Positions 10,316 to 22,912 are shown, counted from the stretch's first letter. The stretch is 64,000 nucleotides of DNA from Berghia stephanieae (GCA_034508935.3 CM067443.1:11876061-11940060), one strand, 5' to 3'. A program made the numbers and translations. Notes: generated by a model not told the origin, from the letters alone.

Positions 10316-11094
10316 AAAACTATGTAATTGGTCGTGGATAAGATGATTGTGAAACATGAAAGTAAAATTAGTTTTCTCAAACACGGATTCATTAATTGGT
10401 AATACTTTATTATATGATACTGATATGTACTATGATTTACTTTTGTACATTGATTTTTAAGTTAATTATTAATAAGATTGCTTTCATGACGTCTGCTTTA
10501 TTGTGCTCTTTTTTCCATCGCTTGTAAATGTGGTGGTATAATAAATAAAGAAGATGACTTATGATATTGAGTTGGATAAATTACATATATTGATAAATTA
10601 TTGTTGATGTTTGTGCTTTAGGAGATAACGTTGCATCATCGACATATTGGATGGAGATTTAACTTCCTCGTGTAGGCTTTATTAAAGATTAATCTTTCTC
10701 TTTCTCTATCCTTCCATATCTTTTGTCTCCTTCCGTATGGCTGTTGTCTTTGCCTTGGAGTGAGGTTGGACCCTTCCTGCTTTTATCCCTGGCGAGGCTT
10801 TAGTGAGGGAGAATGCTTTGTTCAGAGGGAATTGTCAAATCTACATGTACTTTTTTTTTTGTTTTGGGAGGGGGGGGGGGGGGAGCGGAGAGAATGTTTT
10901 TTCCTTCTAGATATGTACTATTTGTTATTTATTTATATATATTATGATATGTTGGGTATATCCCTTTTTACAAGTGTTCTGTACCTATGTCTTGATAATG
11001 ATGAAAATAATGAAAATGTTGCTGCTTGAAGCTTAAAGGAAAACATAACGATAAGTGTTGAATTGTAAACTTCAATTTATTAGACAAAGACAGA
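10316..11094. other. Intergenic stretch with a poly-G run
   Basis: No gene recognised. A G tract of about 17 bases lies near 10867-10884. A diverged piece resembling the SINE A head may occur at about 10700-10840. Confidence 0.4.
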
Positions 11095-11422
11095 GCGGTG
11101 GTTGGATGGGAGCATCACCCTTGAATCATATACCTATGATGTTCGCATGGGTGTACGATCCGATAGTGATGTAGTTCTTCTTTCTCTTACTAGCCTATCC
11201 TGCTTCTTTGGTTTGTGATTGTATTTTTGACAGGGATATTTTTTTCCTGTAAATCCTCTGCCTGTTTGTTCTTGGTTATTTAAAATTTAGCTTATGATAT
11301 CTTTAGTTATGATTTTGATTGACATTTGTACTATTTTTGTTAGATTGCTTGTTTTTTTGTTTCAGCGGTCTCTCATATAACCTCAATTGTGTTGAAGAGA
11401 CCTAAAGCAACAAACAAACAAA
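11095..11422 (+). repeat. SINE B, full-length copy
   Basis: Close match to the copy at 4616. The direct repeat AGACAAAGACAG flanks it (11082-11093 and from 11423). Confidence 0.85.
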
Positions 11423-11425
11423 AGA

Positions 11426-12722
11426 CAAAGACAGATACTGTGGACGTTTTGGGTTTCCCCTTTATCAACAAAACATGATGAATAAAACACTAAGGATGAA
11501 TGAGACATGTATGAATGGCGTAGTTAAGGTGAATAAACATCTACATCTTGTTGTAACTTTTGGATGATATCAAACAAGACACACTGATAATGGTGTACTC
11601 TTTGTTTCTATTTCTGTGCTCTATTTGTCATCCTTTGTCTTACCCTTTCTTGGGTGCTAGTGCTAAACTCTGGATCAAATTATTTCTCTGTCCAAATATG
11701 TACCTTTTTCCTGTCACCGATTATTATTATTATTATTACCTTAAAGTTTTGTAATTATTATTTAACTCCTAAAAAAACAAAACAAATAACCTAGATATAC
11801 TCTGTACTTCAGTCCTCCACGGTCTGAAAGGCAATGGCATTCCATTCAGCTTTCGCTTTTCGCTTTGATATACTACAGCTTATCAATCAAAATGCTGTGA
11901 ATTCTGTTTCAGGTTTTGGGCTTTTTTTTTTTAAAGTTATTTATTTTCTTCTAAATAAATTTAACTTAAGATAGTGGTGGGTTTGTATTTTTTTTTGCTT
12001 TTGGGAAAGGCATTAATTTTTCTTTTCATCGTGGCACGGGTGGCTTGTGTAATAATTTAATATGCGCAAATAAAACTGTTAATTAATTTTTTTTTACTCC
12101 TCTACAGAGCTAAGATACTGTTGACATATCATGATAAATGAAATATCCATTTCCAATGACTGTATTTTGATTATAAATTGTATGTATGTAACAATTACTG
12201 CTTATTCTAGGTTCTCCAATGATTTGTGTTCTTGGAACTTACTAATCATGGATTTGTGTCACATGTCATCTCAAGACATTTCTCTTGTCATAACTTGGGG
12301 ATTACAACTGCTAAGACTAGCATCTCGCATGTGGGACAACAAACTAAATTCTGCTCGGAACACATAAAAAAAAAATGAATATCCATTACATCCATATGTT
12401 TATGGTTCTGCCTTCATTGTTATCTGTAATTATAATAGTCCACCAATTTGAAATAATTTGCCTTGATTTTTGTTTTTCTCAGCCAAAAGTGAAACAATGG
12501 CATGGTTTCCTTTGAGATGCATTCTGGGACAAACTACCAGTCTCGAGACAAAATTGACACAAAGAGCAAATTCTGGGTTAGAGAACACATATAATCAGGT
12601 CTCCTGTAGTCATGCACCCGTTTTTGTGAGACAAAATTTATCTCTCTATTGAAAATCCCCTCTCAGTTCCGATGGTCTCTGAGTTGATATTTATATGATG
12701 TAACTGTATTACAAATGTTTCT
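11426..12722. other. Intergenic stretch, little recognised
   Basis: No gene seen. A block at about 12538-12560 (TCTCGAGACAAAATTGA) has an inverted partner at about 13288-13315, so SINE A at 12734 may have landed inside an older inverted-repeat element. Confidence 0.4.
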
Positions 12723-12733
12723 ACAGTTTTGAC

Positions 12734-13269
12734 CTGGGTGGGATCCTGACCTCCCATAGCGGGCAGGGAGGTCCATACTGTGTCTTCTATCCCCTTATAT
12801 CTGTTTTCCAACATGCTTTCTGTCTTTGTCTTGAAATGAGGTTACTTGATTTTGTCCTGGCCCTGGTTGGAGTCTTGGCTGAGAGGCCGGGAAACAGTCA
12901 AATGCATAGTTATTGTTTTGGGAGATGATATTTTTTTCCTTGTAAATCATCTCTCTGTTATGTATTATTATATTTGTTATTTTTAGTGTATAATGTAAGC
13001 ATTTGAGTGTATTCCTCTCTGTTGGATTTTGTGCTTGTGTCCGGATGAGACTTATAGGTGATCTCAAACTAAGTACATTGGTGGTATGCTCTTGGAATCT
13101 ACATCTGATCCCTATTTGTTCCCAGTTCCCCTTTGTCTTACCTTTTCTTGGGTGCTTTAATTGTAATTCTAGAACTTTTTACTATCCATTTTCTTCCTTT
13201 TTACTGGCGCTGATATGACCTAAATGTGTTGCAAGCGCCGTAAAACCCTTAAAAACAAAAACAAAACAA
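12734..13269 (+). repeat. SINE A, full-length copy
   Basis: Starts CTGGGTGGGATCCTGACC and ends in the CCGTAAAACCC tail. The direct repeat ACAGTTTTGAC lies at 12723-12733 and 13270-13280. Confidence 0.9.
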
Positions 13270-13660
13270 ACAGTTTTGACGATCTGAGCGAGGCATTCAA
13301 TTTTGTCTCAAGACTAGATATGGACGTTTCTTTCATCATCGACTATTAACGTTTACCCTTAATCATGTCATCTTACATTTTCTGGTACCGAAATGACCAA
13401 GCATTGTCAAAAGCGCTAGTGTAAAACTATCAAAACAAAGCAAACAAATATTTTCTTTTGAAACTTGTTACATATTTAATTTAAATATTATTCCTTATAA
13501 TTTTTCATCAGTCATACTTTCTCCTTTCGTATTTCAATCTGTATGGCAAGGGGAGACTTTCAATGCCGTACATTAAATTACAATGACAGTGACTCTGCAT
13601 AATGTACATTGGATTATGTGATCAGCTTTCTTTCTTTTTTATATTTTGATCAATTACTGT

Positions 13661-14193
13661 TAGGGTGGGGTTCCTGACCTCCCATAGTGGGCAGGGGGGT
13701 ACATACTGTGTCTTCTATCCCCTTATATCTGTTTTCCAACATGCTTTCTGTCTTTGTCTTGGAATGAGATTTACTTGGTTTTGTCCTGGTCCTGGCCAGA
13801 TGCCCTGGCTGAGAGGGAAACAGTCGAATGTATAGTTAGTTTTGGGAGATGATATTTTTTTCATTGTAAATCATTTCTCTTATGCACTGTATTATGCTTT
13901 CTTTATATTATATATGATTTGTAAAACATTTGAGTGTGTTCCTCTAAGCGGGGACCTGTGCTTGTGTCTGGATGAGACTTTTAGTGATCTCAAACTAAGT
14001 ACTTTGATAGAGTGATTTTGGAATCTACACCTGTTTCTTATTTGAACCAATTCCCCTTTGTCTTCCCTTTTCTTGGATGGTTTATTGTAATTCTAGAACT
14101 TTTACTATCCCATTTTCTTCCTTTTTACTGGCGCTGATATGACCTTAATGTGTTGCAAGCGCCGTAAAACCCTTAAAAACATTAAAAACAAAA
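13661..14193 (+). repeat. SINE A, diverged subfamily copy
   Basis: Full-length match with different diagnostic positions (for example GATGCCCTGGCTGAG in place of the first subfamily's wording, and TTGCACTG-like middle). The target duplication is not clear, which fits an older copy. Confidence 0.8.
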
Positions 14194-15026
14194 CATCCAT
14201 TAGTGTGTTTTGTTTTTACTTTGCATTGTTTCAATTAAATCTATGTATTCACTTCTACTTCTAAACAGTGGTCTGGTGGATTGTCACTGGCTACTTTTGG
14301 TAAGAAGACACACTCCATCCAGATTAAAATTAAGGCAAAATTAAAAAATTAAACAACAGAAAATGCCATTCTGCAGTTCTATTTTCGGCATCCTTATGCG
14401 TATGTAATGATCAGCCTCATCGAGTGTAAGAAGTAAATTGAAAAATATACACACTTGACTAATCGTCTCTATCTTTGGCATTTATACTGTACTGTGGACT
14501 GCAAACTTAATAACTTTTGACTGTCAAGTTGTCTAATGCTGATTTGATTTCAGTGGCCATAACACACAATTACATCTTGTGTGTTTCCCTTTTCGCTATC
14601 ACTGTCAAGTTACAACTTAATGAGGTATAGTTGTTAAAAGCTTAAAAATTACTTTTTTGATGAGAATGCCTGTACGTTATGTGAAATGGCAGTAAAATAA
14701 AAGAACGCAGTAAGTCACAATGTAAGGTATGACATTTATATACCAGAGTAATGTACATGGTTAGTTTTGTTGTTATAACCAGGTAAGTGATGGGATAAAC
14801 CATTGAAAGTAATTCAAGCATGCTGTCAAGTCTATCATTATATTTGTATTGTTCATATTATGGCAGTATTTTTTTGTAACGTACTGCTGTTAATGATAAA
14901 ATAAGATATGACTACTGTAATATCACCTACCACCATTATGACTGCTGTAACATCACCTACCACCATTCTGTGAACAATTGATCTCGTCCAGTATGGATAT
15001 TCAGTATCAGTATCTCTGTGTTTGTC
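14194..15026. other. Intergenic stretch, nothing recognised
   Basis: Only a two-fold 33-bp tandem repeat is seen (ACTGTAATATCACCTACCAC at about 14905-14970). Confidence 0.5.
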
Positions 15027-15315
15027 CAGGGATGTCCTTTTTCCGGCTAAAGCCAGAAAATCGGCTTTTTGAAATTTTCCGGTTGACCATGTTTGGTATT
15101 GGTGAGTTGATTTTTTTTAAAAGATGGAAATCATTGGTTGTTAAAAGGCAACAGTTAAGGGGAAGCTAGATGGATATTTGTCCTTTTCTATAATCTAAGG
15201 GTGATAACATTTGATGAAGAGAAGCTTTGCATGAAATATTTTCATAAAGCTCTTCATGAGAAAAATTTTCAGGCTTTTTATTTTTAGTTTTAGATTTTAA
15301 CAAAGGACATCCCTG
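15027..15315. mobile_element. Non-autonomous hAT-like element (289 bp)
   Basis: The ends are perfect 14-bp inverted repeats CAGGGATGTCCTTT. Initial CAGGG is common in hAT transposons. No clear 8-bp target duplication is visible, so the superfamily is a guess. No coding content. Confidence 0.6.
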
Positions 15316-15722
15316 GTTAGTGTTAGAATCATTATCTATTTAATGAAAAGGTTTTCTAAGCACTGAGACTATGTTATGTTAGTATTTCTTTCTTTTTCAT
15401 TTGAATGCTTGTACAGTTTAAAAATGCACCTTTATATCATCAGTGACCTTTAAAATTTCTCCCCTAGTTATAATTTTCATTTTGCTTCTTGTTTTTGAAT
15501 AAAGGTGCTTATTATATCATTTTTAATCACGCTTGTTAATTTATCGTTTTCAGGTTTTTATTTGCATTTTATATAATTTTGTACATTTCACCACGGGTTT
15601 CCTCTAACTTCAACTTCATCAAACAGATTTCTCCTTTTCCCTGTAAGTCCAAGGGCGGTTGTCATCGGCCCATCGCCTTTATTAACTTTAATCCCTCTAA
15701 CTCTAAACCATTTGAATATACC

Positions 15723-16222
15723 AAGTGTGGGTGGAGTTCCTGACCTCCCATAGTGGGCAGGGAGATACTTACGGTGTCTTCTATCCCTCTATAGCTGCTT
15801 TCCAATTTGCCTTCATTCTCTGTCTTGGTGGAATGAGATTACTTGGTTTTATCCTAGCCCTGACCTGAGTCCTTGAAATGTATAGTTATTGTTTTTGGGA
15901 GATAATTTTTTCCTTGTAAATCATCTCTCTGTTATGTATTATATTTGTTGTTTTGAATTTATAATTATAAGCATTTGAGTGTACTCCTCTAAGCGGGATC
16001 TTGTGCTCATGACTAGATTAGTCTTTTAGGTGATCCCAAACTTGTACATTGATGGTATGCTCTTGGCATCAACACCAATTCCCTATTCGTACCATTCCCC
16101 TTTCTCTTAATTTTTCTCCGGCGCTTCAATTGTAATTCTAGAACTTTTATACTAGCCCATTTTCTTCCTTTTTACTGGCGCTGAAATGAGTCGTAAACGC
16201 CGTAAAACCCTTAAAAACAAAA
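15723..16222 (+). repeat. SINE A copy within a local tandem duplication
   Basis: A diverged full-length copy. About 50 bp of flank ending CATTTGAATATACCAAG precedes it and recurs (CATTTGAACATACCAAG) before the next copy at 16271, so flank and SINE were duplicated together. Confidence 0.8.
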
Positions 16223-16270
16223 CAGCCTTTAACTTTAAGTTTAATCCCTCAAAACCATTTGAACATACCA

Positions 16271-17310
16271 AGTGTGGGTGGGATTCCTGACTTCGCATAG
16301 TGGGCAGGTCACTTATTATGTCTTCTTCTATCCCCTATATTTGTTTTCCCCGAGTTGCGTTCAGTCTTTGTCTTGGAATGGGATTACTTAAGTTTAGTCC
16401 TAGACCTCGACTGGGAGGGAAGCAGTCGAATGTATCGGTAGAATTTTTTGTCTTGGAAATCATCTCTCAGTCTCTCTGTTGTGCACTATATTCTTTATTC
16501 TACATAAATATGATTTGTAAACATTTGAGTGTGTGCCTCCTTGTGGGGACCTTGTTTTTGTGTCTGGATGAGACCTTTGGGTCTGGGTGGGGATCCTGAC
16601 CTCCCATAGTGGGCAGGGAGATACATGCTGTGTCTTCTATCCCACCATTCCCGTTTTCCAATTGTTTTCTGTCGTTTTCTTGGAGTGAGATTACTTGGTT
16701 TTGTCCTGACCCTGGCTGGAATTCCTTGGCTGGGAGGGAAACAGTCAAATGCATAGTTATTGTTTTGGGAGATGATATTTTTTTCCTTGTAAATCATCTC
16801 TCTGTTATGTATTATTATGTTTGTTATTTTTAATGTATAATGTAAGCATTTGAGTGTATTCCTCTTTGTTGGATTTTGTGCTTGTGTCCGGATGAGACTT
16901 ATAGGTGATCTCAAACTAAGTACATTGATGGTTTGCTCTTGGAATCTGCATCTGATCCCTATTTGTTCCCAGTTCCCCTTTGTCTTCCTTTCTCCTGGGT
17001 GCTTTAATTGTAATTCTAGAACCTTTTACTATCCCATTTCTTCCTTTTTACTGGCGCTGATATAACCTAAATGTGTTGCAAGCGCCGTAAAACCCTTAAA
17101 AACAAAACAAAAACAGACCTTTGGGTGATCTCAAACTAAGCACACTGATAGTGTGCTCTTGGAATCTATATCTGTTCCCTAGTTGAACAGTCTTACCTTT
17201 TCTGGGTGGTTTAATTGTACTTCTAGCTTCTATCCCCTATTCCTTTTCATTGGCGCTGATATGACCTAAATGTGTTGCAAGCACTGTAAAACCCTTTAAA
17301 AAAACATACT
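16271..17310 (+). repeat. SINE A copy split by a younger SINE A
   Basis: The older copy runs 16271-16581 and resumes 17126-17310 with the same order of blocks. The intervening DNA is the complete copy at 16582-17114. Confidence 0.85.
16582..17114 (+). repeat. SINE A, young copy nested in SINE A
   Basis: Complete copy flanked by the 11-bp direct repeat AGACCTTTGGG (16571-16581 and 17115-17125). It is closest to the copies at 12734 and 43206 and so belongs to the most recent subfamily here. Confidence 0.9.
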
Positions 17311-17756
17311 CACTAAGTGGTTCTGTACCCTTGTTCAGTAATGGGACTTTTCAGATAGGGAAGCAGTCAAATGGATTTTTTTTTTTGGTGATATTTTTGT
17401 TCTCTTTATCATATATTACTGTTATACATGGGTTCTACTGTGTAATTAGTAACCATCTGAATGCATCTCTCTTGGCAGTCAGAAATCATAGCAGTGTTAG
17501 CTTGGGATTTTTGTTTCAGCAGACTACTGACATAGATATACAATGGAGCTCGGTTATAATGAGAACCTCTGTTCAAAGCATAATTTCTTGTTCGAATCGC
17601 TCTTTCTCTTGTAAGTTCACACCACTGGATGTGTGAAAGTGAAAGGATGGAATGGGCTGGCAGAGAGGCACTGGCTAGCCAAAGTATGGCCTTAACTCGC
17701 TTCATATACTGTACAAAAAACGAGTTGTTCAACAGTGTGGTAGTGGTAGGGTAATT
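17311..17756. other. Intergenic stretch, nothing firm
   Basis: Contains GGAGCTCGGTTATAATGAGA at about 17545, which recalls pogo-type ends, but no partner end was found. No gene recognised. Confidence 0.4.
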
Positions 17757-18458
17757 TTTGTCTTAAGGGTTTTACGACACTTGCAACACATTGAGGTCAT
17801 ATCGAAAATGGGATAGTAGTATAAAGTTCTAGAATTACAATCAAAGCACCCAAGAAAAGGTAAGACACAGGGGAATGGTTCAAATAGGAAACATGTAGAT
17901 TCCATCCAAGAGCACACTATCAAAGTACTTAGTTTGAGATTACTAAAAGTCTCATCCAGACACAAGCACAGGTCCCAACTAAGAGGAATACACTCAAAAT
18001 GTTTTACAAATCATACATAATATAAAGAAAACATAATAATACAGTGAATAAAAGAGATGATTTACAAGGAAAACAATATCATCTCCCAAAACGAACTATA
18101 CATATGACTTTCCCTCCCAGCCAGAGCATCTGGCGAGGACCAGGACAAAACCAAGTAATCTCATTCCAACACAAAGCAAGTTGGAAAACAGATATATAGA
18201 TAGTATGCAGATGACGTCACTCAGGCCTTTGTTATTGTTTTTGCCATCCGTGTTTGTGAGTTGTTCTCACTAAACTGTATTAACCAGACTATAAAAGTTC
18301 ATGGTTACACAGAGTTTGTGTGTTGGTCCGTTATACTTCCGGATGGCAATGTTGTGAACTCCTTGGCCAAGCGCATTCTATTTATAGGGGGATAGAAATA
18401 GAAGATACAGTGTAAGTACCTCCCTGCCTACTATGGGAGGTCAGGAACCCCACCCAGG
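17757..18458 (-). repeat. SINE A copy split by a MITE
   Basis: Minus-strand copy: 17757-18194, then the MITE at 18195-18396, then the 5' head at 18397-18458 (CCCACCCAG end). Confidence 0.85.
18195..18396. mobile_element. MITE G copy 1 (TA target, about 200 bp)
   Basis: Starts TAGATAGTATGC and ends in a diverged complement. Inside are inverted blocks TTGCCATCCG and CGGATGGCAA. Because it sits in SINE A, the empty site can be read from other copies (CAGATATAAGGGG), showing a TA-type duplication as in Tc1/mariner MITEs. Further copies are at 21509 and 38303. Confidence 0.85.
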
Positions 18459-18703
18459 TTGTAGGGTATATGTGCTCGACATCAACTGTTTAGTTGATAG
18501 TGCGGTAGTAACCTAACACACCAACATTGTGGCCTATATTATAAACCAGGCAAAACAGTAGTAAGAGACAAGCTCGGAAAGCTGAGTTTTCAAACAAGTA
18601 ATGGCTGTCTCTATTGATTCCAAAAAGCAGCATGATGCCATTCCCCAAGGTAGCCTACTTTGGCTAAAATGCCACAGCAAATGGTTAGCGCTAAGCATCT
18701 CTC

Positions 18704-18734
<31 letters not shown>

Positions 18735-18787
18735 ATCAATGCTAACTTTGGTTGCCCAGTTATAGCAACAACTCTTGTTTTGTTTTT
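18459..18787. other. Intergenic stretch with a poly-C run
   Basis: A C tract of about 30 bases at 18705-18734 dominates. No gene is seen. Confidence 0.5.
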
Positions 18788-19575
18788 ATGGTAGAGCACT
18801 TGCTTCACATGCTAAGGGACCAAGATCGATCCAGGATGCAGTCAATATTTTCTCGACCCCTCTGTCCACCCAGCAGTAAATGGGTTGCTGGGTCTATTAG
18901 ATCTGATGGAAAGTACTTTGCAATAGACTAGCATCCTATCCAAAGGGTAGCAAGTTGTTTTTGTTTTTAAGAGTTTTACGGCGCTTGCAACACATTTAGG
19001 TTACTATCAGCGCCAGTAAAAAGGAAGAAAATGGGATAGTCAAAAGTTTTAGAATTACAATTGAAGCATCCAAGAGAAAGTAAGACATAGGGGAACTGGG
19101 AACAAATAGGGATCAGATGTAGATTCCAAGAGCATATCACCAATGTACTTAGTTTGAGATCACCTATAAGTCTCATCCGGACACAAGAACAAAATCCAAC
19201 AAAGAGGAACATACTCAAATGCTTACATTATACATTAAAAAATAACAAATATACTAATACATAACAGAGAGATGATTTACAAGGAAAAAAATATCATCTC
19301 CCAAAACAATAACTATGCATTTGACTGTTTCCTTCCCAGCCAGGACTCCGACCACGGCCAGAAAAAAACTAAGTAATCTCATTCCAAGACAAAGACAGAA
19401 AGCATGTTGGAAAACAGATATAAGGGGATAGAAGACAGTGTGTACCTCCCTGCCCGCTATGGGAGGTCAGGATCCCCACCCAGTAAAGGGTAGCAAGTAG
19501 TAATTGCTATCGTCCGTTTCACATTACAGAATCCGGGAAAAACTCATCGGCTCTGAAGAACTACATATGACATGT
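18788..19575 (+). repeat. SINE D copy split by SINE A
   Basis: The 5'-truncated copy starts ATGGTAGAGCACTTGCTTC. Its tail resumes at 19499 (AGTAATTGCTATCGTCCG) after the SINE A insertion at 18956-19484. Confidence 0.8.
18956..19484 (-). repeat. SINE A, full-length copy nested in SINE D
   Basis: Flanked by the 14-bp direct repeat AAAGGGTAGCAAGT (18942-18955 and 19485-19498), which is part of SINE D. Confidence 0.9.
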
Positions 19576-19994
19576 GTAGGTCACATCAGCGCCATAAAAA
19601 AAGGGAGAAAATGGGATAGTAAAAAAAAAATCTAAAATTACAATGAAAGTCAAGCAAGAAAAAGACAAAAAGGAGTTGGTTCAAAGATATAGATATCAAG
19701 AGAATACCATCAAGTAGGTACACAATTTGAGATCACCTAGAATACTCGAGACACAAGATCGGACTAAGAACACCAAAGTCAAATGCTTACATTTTACATT
19801 CCAAACAACAAATAAAACAATACATAACAGATAGATGATTTACACAAAAAAATCATCTCCCAAAACCAGAACTACACATTTGAATTTGACTTTCCCTCAC
19901 AGCCAAGGCAAAGACAGAAATCAAGTTAGCAAACAGATCGGGGTATAGCAAACACAGTAAGTGTCCAGTATGGGAGGTTAAGAACCCCACTTAG
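19572..19994 (-). repeat. SINE A, diverged copy lacking the tail end
   Basis: Matches from the TCAGCGCC block to the head (AGAACCCCACTTAG). Many differences mark it as old. Confidence 0.7.
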
Positions 19995-20221
19995 TCAATA
20001 TTCATTGAACATATGGAGACTTATCAAGGTGGTTGAGAGAAGGAAAACCACAGAATTCCTTTGGCAATCATCTGCCTGGCTATTCAGATTCACAACTTAT
20101 CATAGCTTTCCACAAGACAGTAAAGATAAAAATCATGGCGGATGACAAGATTCACCAAAGCAGTAAAATACAGCTAACAAGCAGTGAATATTTTAAAAAT
20201 CATCCTTCCATGAATAGTTTT

Positions 20222-20687
20222 TGTTTGCTTTGAAGGGTTTTACGGTGCTTGCAACACATTTTGGTCATATCAGCGCCAGTAAAAAGGGAGAAAATTGGAT
20301 AGTAAAAACATTCTGGTTCAAGTAGGGAACAGACGTAGATTCCAAGAGCACAATCAGTGTACTTAGTTTGAGATCAACTATAAGTTTCACCCATAAACCA
20401 GCACAAGATCCCACTAAGAGGAATACAAATGTTTACAAATCATATGTTAAAAAAAAAACGACAGTACATAACAGAGAGATGATTTACGAGGAAATTAAAT
20501 ACCATCTCCAAAAACTGTAACTATACAATCACTTGTTTCCCTCACAGTCACAGCCAAGGTCAGGACAAAACTAAACAACCTCATTCCAAGACAAATACAG
20601 AAAGCAATTGGAAAACAGATATAGGTGGATAGAAAACACAGTAAGTACATCCCTGCCCACTATGGGAGGCCGGGAACCCCAACCCAG
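20222..20687 (-). repeat. SINE A copy just downstream of RPL26
   Basis: Flanked by the 12-bp direct repeat ATGAATAGTTTT (20210-20221 and 20688-20699). It lies about 160 bp past the RPL26 poly(A) signal. Confidence 0.85.
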
Positions 20688-20848
20688 ATGAATAGTTTTG
20701 GCACCATTTGTATTGTGAGACAACATATTATGGTCAACTTTTTGAGAGAGAGAGAGCGATGCCCATGGTTGAGATGATTAAAGCCCAGATTCACCCATTG
20801 AACAATGATGGAAGAAAGAAGACAAGAAAATATTGAGTTTAAATAACA

Positions 20849-20854
20849 TTTATT
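20849..20854 (-). terminator. Poly(A) signal of RPL26
   Basis: AATAAA on the minus strand (plus TTTATT) about 20 bases after the RPL26 stop, fitting the very short 3' UTRs of ribosomal protein genes. Confidence 0.65.
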
Positions 20855-20873
20855 TAAAATATGCAGTGTTGGA

Positions 20874-20999
20874 TTATGAAGTCTCCATGGTCTCTTCTGT
20901 GTATTTGCCCTTCTTTTCCAAGGCCTGTGCTCTTCCTGCAGCTCTCCTTGCAAGGATCTTCTTTCTGTCTTTGTCCAATTTCATTTTAACAATGACTAC
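20874..20999 (-). CDS. RPL26: RPL26 (uL24), last coding exon
   Basis: Acceptor TTCTAG precedes the exon, which reads VVIVKMKLDKDRKKIL, then an alanine/arginine/lysine-rich tail, to a TAA stop at 20874-20876. It joins in phase to the exon at 22044-22184. This is the basic C-terminal extension of eukaryotic uL24. The end (TEETMETS) is variable in the family. Confidence 0.95.
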   Translation of the reverse strand, partial: VVIVKMKLDKDRKKILARRAAGRAQALEKKGKYTEETMETS

Positions 21000-21508
21000 C
21001 TAGAATCAAACAAAATGAAAAAGTAAAACTTCAAAGTAAAATTTAATTTCACATCTTGTCTACACATTGAAATAGATGAATGACAAAGTTAAATATTGGT
21101 TACCTACCAACGGATAGCCAGACATTATCATGCCTGCCAACCTTAAAGAAACGAAATGGAGTAAACATGGAGTATAAACGTCAGCCATTCCGATATTCTC
21201 TTTGGCCAATCAGTTGCATTTACAAATCCAACTGCAAGTGAAATGTAATTTCAAAACTGCTCCAAGTTGTTAGAAAGTTTTCTTTTTTTCATACTAATAA
21301 AATAAGCACATCAGCTAAGATGTGTTTAAACCACCACCAACACCACCTAGTAACAGAAAATATGAAGAAAGGACAAACATTAACGTAAATTAATTAAAAA
21401 ACAGATCACGAAATAAAAAGAACAATGACTACCCTTGCAGTTACCTCTCCTTGATTTTTTTTTTTGGTGTGATAATAAATAGGCCAGCCAAACATGCACT
21501 GTCTCACA

Positions 21509-21702
21509 TATAGATAGAAAGTAGATGACGTCATTCAGGCCTTTGTTATTGTTTTTTGCCATCCGCGTTTGTGAATAATGCTCACTGAACTGTATTAACC
21601 CGACTATAAACGTAAATGGATACACACAGTTTTGTGTGGTGGTCCGTTATACTTCCGGATGGCAATGTTATGAGCTTCTTAGCCAAGCGCATACTATCTA
21701 TA
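21509..21702. mobile_element. MITE G copy 2, in the RPL26 intron
   Basis: Starts TAGATAGAAAG and ends CATACTATCTA. The internal inverted blocks TTGCCATCCG / CGGATGGCAA are kept. Confidence 0.85.
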
Positions 21703-22037
21703 CCCACCAATACTACCTAAGTATTGGATGTGGCATGTAATCATGAACCACCACCCTTACAACACTTGACATCATTCTGACTGCATACACTTTGAAATTT
21801 ATTAAATATACACAAAATGTGTTTTGTTTGAGCACAGTGGATAACGAAATAGTCCATAACATACACTATGATTAAACATACATTAATAACATTTTAAAAA
21901 TTTTCCATTTCTCTTCAATTAAATAAAACCATTTTGGTTGGCGAGACTAAAGATAAACATGTGATGACAGTCTTTGGAAATATAACCCCAGAATGACACA
22001 CATTTAAAACTGCCATGATTTGACAAAATAATGCTCA

Positions 22038-22232
<195 letters not shown>

Positions 22233-22535
22233 TTACTTTTGACGCATTTGAGGCAGAGGAATTAGGACTGGGAGGTGAAGAAAAAGATGGATGCAGGAAG
22301 GCAGGAGGTAAAGTTAAAAGCTTCACCCACTGATATAAAGAGATAACAAGCAAGAGTTGGTAAAACAAATTGAAAGCACTAGAACTATATCGGCTTCCGT
22401 CTAAATGGCAACTAGTCCTAAAATAAAATAACAAAAACCAACAAATACTCCTCAATAATTCCAACATTTGCATCTACACTTGAATACAGTTTCCTTGAAT
22501 ATGAACATGTATGCAATAATCAGGATCAGACCAGA

Positions 22536-22564
22536 GAGGGGGGGGGGGGGGGGGGGGGGGGGGG
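22536..22564. repeat. Poly-G tract
   Basis: About 28 G bases in the RPL26 intron. The length is likely to be imprecise in any assembly. Confidence 0.9.
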
Positions 22565-22649
22565 AAGAGAGAAAAAACACAACCTCAAAACAGCAGGATT
22601 TTGAAAATCAGATGACAAGACCACATCTCCAACACATAATACGGAGAGG

Positions 22650-22912
22650 GTCAAACCATGAGCCTATCAACACCCAAATCAGGAGGAGGAAATGGAGATG
22701 AGTCGGTCAAACATTAAGAAGACCAGGGGAAGCAATGTCATCCGCCAGTCCCCCAAAGGACACGAAAGGCAAGGCATTGACTGTCAGAACTAAAAATATC
22801 AGGCCACACCTGGGAGGCTAGCAAGAAGATGGCCAAGAACAGAAATAGATGGCGGACGCTTGTAGAGGCACTATGTCCCATAAGGAGCGAAGAGGATTAA
22901 GTCAAGTCAAAA
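22650..22912 (+). mobile_element. LINE 3' fragment (C-terminal end of a reverse-transcriptase protein)
   Basis: A short remnant frame ends KKMAKNRNRWRTLVEALCP and a stop at about 22900, the W-x3-A-x-R-x2-W-R-x-L-V-x-A-L-C ending typical of many non-LTR retrotransposon proteins, then a short A-rich 3' end. The upstream part is too decayed to name a clade. Confidence 0.55.

Noticed and set aside
10700-11029. Small protein gene at 10760-11029
   Set aside because: Passes through a poly-G tract and resembles a decayed SINE A head; no coding signal.
12131-12652. Small open frames at 12131-12367 and 12470-12652
   Set aside because: No splice context, homology or codon bias; likely chance frames in a repeat-derived block.
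16495-16914. Recurring small frames in SINE A copies (for example MSVFLFVGFCACV types)
   Set aside because: The same frame appears in every SINE A copy on either strand, with random breaks; it is a shadow of the repeat.
17545-17740. pogo/Tigger-like element (also 45408-45500)
   Set aside because: Only one end-like word (GGTTATAATGA) is seen at each place; no matching inverted end or coding.
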